A DNA stretch of 64,000 nucleotides from an uncultured Lachnospiraceae bacterium (lineage in GTDB: Bacteria > Bacillota > Clostridia > Lachnospirales > Lachnospiraceae). The translations under genes and the position numbers were made by a program. Positions 62,113 to 64,000 of the stretch are shown in pieces (within the stretch, counting starts at the first letter, position 1; every line of letters begins with the position of its first letter). The stretch spans positions 27,499 to 91,498 of the forward strand of contig CADBRN010000020.1 of the NCBI GenBank assembly GCA_902797025.1, given 5' to 3'. A model generated the notes under the pieces. That model had not been told where the DNA came from and made no database searches. It saw nothing but the letters and a program-made list of their open reading frames with translations.

Positions 62113-63000
62113 ATGCAATGCGTGATCGTGACAGGAATGTCCGGTGCGGGAAAAAGTACCGCACTGAAGGTGCTTGAGGATGACGGCTATTTTTGCGTGG
62201 ACAATCTGCCGATCCAGCTGATTGAAAAATTTATCGAACTTGCCGGGAACAGGAAGGAGGAAGAACAGAACCGGATCGCGATCGGCATCGATATCCGGAG
62301 CGGAGAGGATCTTCCGCTGCTGCTTCCCGTACTCGACAGACTTCGCTGCTCCCGTGTGTCGCTCAGAATCCTCTTTCTGGAAGCGTCGGATGACACGATC
62401 GTCCGGCGTTTTAAAGAAACCCGGAGAACCCATCCGCTTACACGCGGCGGCAGGATCGGAACGGCGGTTGCGGCGGAGCGCGAAAAGCTGCGTTTTTTGA
62501 AGAACCGTGCGGATTATATCATTGATACAAGTCAGCTTCTTACGCGCGAACTGAAGATCGAACTGGAGAAAATCTTCGTCGAGGGCCGTTCCTTCCGGAA
62601 TATGATGGTGACGGTTCTCTCCTTCGGTTTTAAGTTCGGCATACCGAAGGATGCGGATCTGGTCTTTGATGTCCGCTTCCTGCCGAATCCGTATTACGTC
62701 GATTCACTGAGAAATCTGACCGGAAGAGATGAGCCGGTTCGTGATTACGTTATGGAAAATGATACGGCGCGGGAATTCCGCAGCCGCCTTGTGGACCTGA
62801 TCCGTTTTCTTATCCCGAATTATATCCGGGAAGGGCGGAACCAGCTGATCATCGCGGTCGGCTGCACCGGAGGCAGACACCGTTCCGTCGTGTTTGCGGA
62901 AGAACTCTACCACGCCATACTCGAACTGCCGGACTGCGGCGTCCGGATCGAGCACCGCGATATGGAACATGACAACGCGAGGAAGCACTATGACGCGTGA
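62113..63000 (+). CDS. rapZ: RapZ/YvcJ-family nucleotide-binding protein
   Basis: A 295-residue P-loop protein; in enteric bacteria RapZ guides RNase E to the small RNA GlmZ, and in Bacillus YvcJ hydrolyses GTP and affects competence. The N-terminal domain has Walker A GMSGAGKST, then DNLPIQLIEKF. The C-terminal domain has the segment GFKFGIPKDADLVFDVRFLPNP and the signature GCTGGRHRSVVFAEEL. It follows murB by 16 bases and precedes whiA, but yvcK is missing from the usual rapZ-yvcK-whiA order. The role in a Clostridium-type cell is inferred. Confidence 0.95.
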   Translation: MQCVIVTGMSGAGKSTALKVLEDDGYFCVDNLPIQLIEKFIELAGNRKEEEQNRIAIGIDIRSGEDLPLLLPVLDRLRCSRVSLRILFLEASDDTIVRRFKETRRTHPLTRGGRIGTAVAAEREKLRFLKNRADYIIDTSQLLTRELKIELEKIFVEGRSFRNMMVTVLSFGFKFGIPKDADLVFDVRFLPNPYYVDSLRNLTGRDEPVRDYVMENDTAREFRSRLVDLIRFLIPNYIREGRNQLIIAVGCTGGRHRSVVFAEELYHAILELPDCGVRIEHRDMEHDNARKHYDA

Positions 63001-63030
63001 TGGCACAGAACGAAGAAAGGACGTGATCGC

Positions 63031-63939
63031 ATGTCGTTTTCCGGCGACATTCGTTCAGAACTGGCCAGACAGATCGGCGGCGCCCGTCACTGCCAGCTCT
63101 CGGAATTGTTTGCGATGATGGAATATTCCGGTGTGACGACAGATCCGGGGGAGACGCTGCAGACGCTCGTATTCCGGACGGAGTACACGCTTGTCGCGGA
63201 AAAGTACTACCGGTTTCTCAAGAAACTCTTCGGTACGGATCCGGAGATTGAGGTGAAACAGGGCAGCAGGAGAGGAGCGCACCGGTATCTTGTCACACTT
63301 TCTGACGCCGGAGCCATCCGTAAGATTATCGAGGCATCCAATAAGCCGCAGATCCGGCGTGACTGCTGCCGCAGAGCCTTCATCCGCGGCGCTTTTCTTG
63401 TCTGTGGCTCAGTCAGTGATCCGAACCGATCCTATCATCTCGAATTTGTCTGCGCAGACAGAAAAGCTGCCGACCGTCTTCTTGAGGCAGTTGCGGGGAC
63501 GGGGACGCATCCGAAGATGATCCGGAGAAGAAACGATTTTGTCGTATACTTAAAAGAGAGCGCGGAGATCACGGATCTGATCGGACTGATGGGCTCCCGC
63601 GTCGGTCTGATGAATCTGGAAAATATCCGGATTCTGAAAGAAATGCGCGGAAATGTGAACCGGAAGGTGAACTGCGAAACCGCGAATATCAATAAAACGG
63701 TCAGTGCCGCTGTCCGTCAGATCGAGGATATCCGGCTGATCGAGGAGCGTATCGGTCTGGATACTTTACCAAATGGACTTGACGAGATGGCACGAGTTCG
63801 TTTACAATATCCTGAGGCTTCTCTTCAGGAACTTGGAGAGCTTTTGGATCCGCCCGTAGGAAAATCGGGGGTAAACCACAGGCTCAGGAGACTGGGCAAT
63901 ATTGCCGCCAGATTACGCGGTGGTATGGAAGGAGATTAA
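63031..63939 (+). CDS. whiA: Sporulation/division regulator WhiA
   Basis: A DNA-binding protein that affects cell division and chromosome segregation. The 302-residue protein has a homing-endonuclease-like N-terminal domain (YLVTLSDAGAIRKII; CCRRAFIRGAFLVCGSVSDPNRSYHLEF) and a C-terminal helix-turn-helix (YPEASLQELGELLDPPVGKSGVNHRLRRL). The middle segment NCETANINKTVSAAVRQIEDI is highly conserved. The ATG follows GAAAGGA at 63015-63021. An HPr-family gene follows with only one base between. Confidence 0.96.
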   Translation: MSFSGDIRSELARQIGGARHCQLSELFAMMEYSGVTTDPGETLQTLVFRTEYTLVAEKYYRFLKKLFGTDPEIEVKQGSRRGAHRYLVTLSDAGAIRKIIEASNKPQIRRDCCRRAFIRGAFLVCGSVSDPNRSYHLEFVCADRKAADRLLEAVAGTGTHPKMIRRRNDFVVYLKESAEITDLIGLMGSRVGLMNLENIRILKEMRGNVNRKVNCETANINKTVSAAVRQIEDIRLIEERIGLDTLPNGLDEMARVRLQYPEASLQELGELLDPPVGKSGVNHRLRRLGNIAARLRGGMEGD

Positions 63940-63940
63940 A

Positions 63941-64000
63941 ATGGTCAGACAAAATGTGACGGTAAAATTGGCAGGGGATTTCGAGACGAGACCCATCGCA
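63941..64000 (+). CDS. HPr-family protein, start only (cut by window end), lacks the usual His15
   Basis: Twenty codons are present, after GGAAGGAG at good spacing. They read MVRQNVTVKLAG and then FETRPIA, which aligns with the HPr active-site segment LHARPAA. The histidine phosphorylated by enzyme I is glutamate here. In Bacillus the Crh protein also lacks that histidine and works only through Ser46 in catabolite repression. The gene order whiA-Crh fits. Ser46 lies beyond the window. Confidence 0.75.
   Translation, partial: MVRQNVTVKLAGDFETRPIA

Noticed and set aside
1-64000. Prophage, integrative element or insertion sequence
   Set aside because: No integrase, transposase, phage structural gene or terminal repeats were seen; genes are housekeeping or regulatory with even base composition.

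Overview
This window looks like a chromosomal stretch of a Clostridia (Firmicutes), most probably a Lachnospiraceae-type gut anaerobe. The evidence is a G+C content in the mid-50s by eye, TTGACA/TATAAT-type promoters with strong AGGAGG ribosome sites, and anaerobic marker genes: pyruvate:ferredoxin oxidoreductase, an FprA-type flavodiiron protein and an ApbE flavin transferase. The murB-rapZ-whiA-HPr cluster and the FabK-type fatty-acid cluster fit the same group. No rRNA, tRNA, transposase, phage gene or CRISPR array was found. The genus assignment is inference.

Layout. 1-5135: the end of an ABC uptake operon (permease, ATPase, binding lipoprotein, second permease) closed by a glycerophosphodiester phosphodiesterase, with a second, atypical phosphodiesterase facing it. 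5357-9072: a two-gene heterodimeric ABC exporter. 9259-10413: an FprA oxygen/NO reductase. 10512-16561: a signalling island with a kinase-dead sensor fused to a receiver, a divergent 1265-residue CheB-CheR-PAS-histidine kinase-receiver fusion, and a free Hpt protein. 16612-19835: a lipoprotein, a decayed CobL-like protein and a neurotransmitter-type sodium symporter. 20145-24985: a phosphohexomutase and the nickel-pincer cofactor genes larE, larB and larC, without larA. 25405-29399: a membrane Ser/Thr kinase, a small membrane protein and a large surface protein of unknown function.

29521-37037 is a fatty-acid synthesis operon (acpP-accD-accA-fabH-fabK-fabD-fabG-fabF-marR). Two near-identical inverted repeats flank its promoter and are good candidates for the operator of the MarR regulator encoded at its end. 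accB, accC and fabZ are missing from it. 37112-41504: nudC and luxS on the minus strand, then the trkA-trkH potassium system. 41601-47622: a beta-propeller lactonase, the pyruvate:ferredoxin oxidoreductase and ApbE. 47679-55964: an SseB-like protein, an M16C metalloprotease, era, recO and valS. 56004-64000: an LTA-synthase-like sulfatase, folC, a 53-residue acidic protein, a membrane TPR protein, murB, rapZ, whiA and the start of an HPr-family gene whose usual phosphorylated histidine is replaced.

Most of the window is ordinary housekeeping. The places most likely to hold something new are the phosphorelay island (10512-16561), the kinase/surface-protein locus (25405-29399), the decayed CobL-like gene (17444-18355) and the operator pair at 29403-29485. 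All functional calls come from motif recognition by reading; no database search was run.
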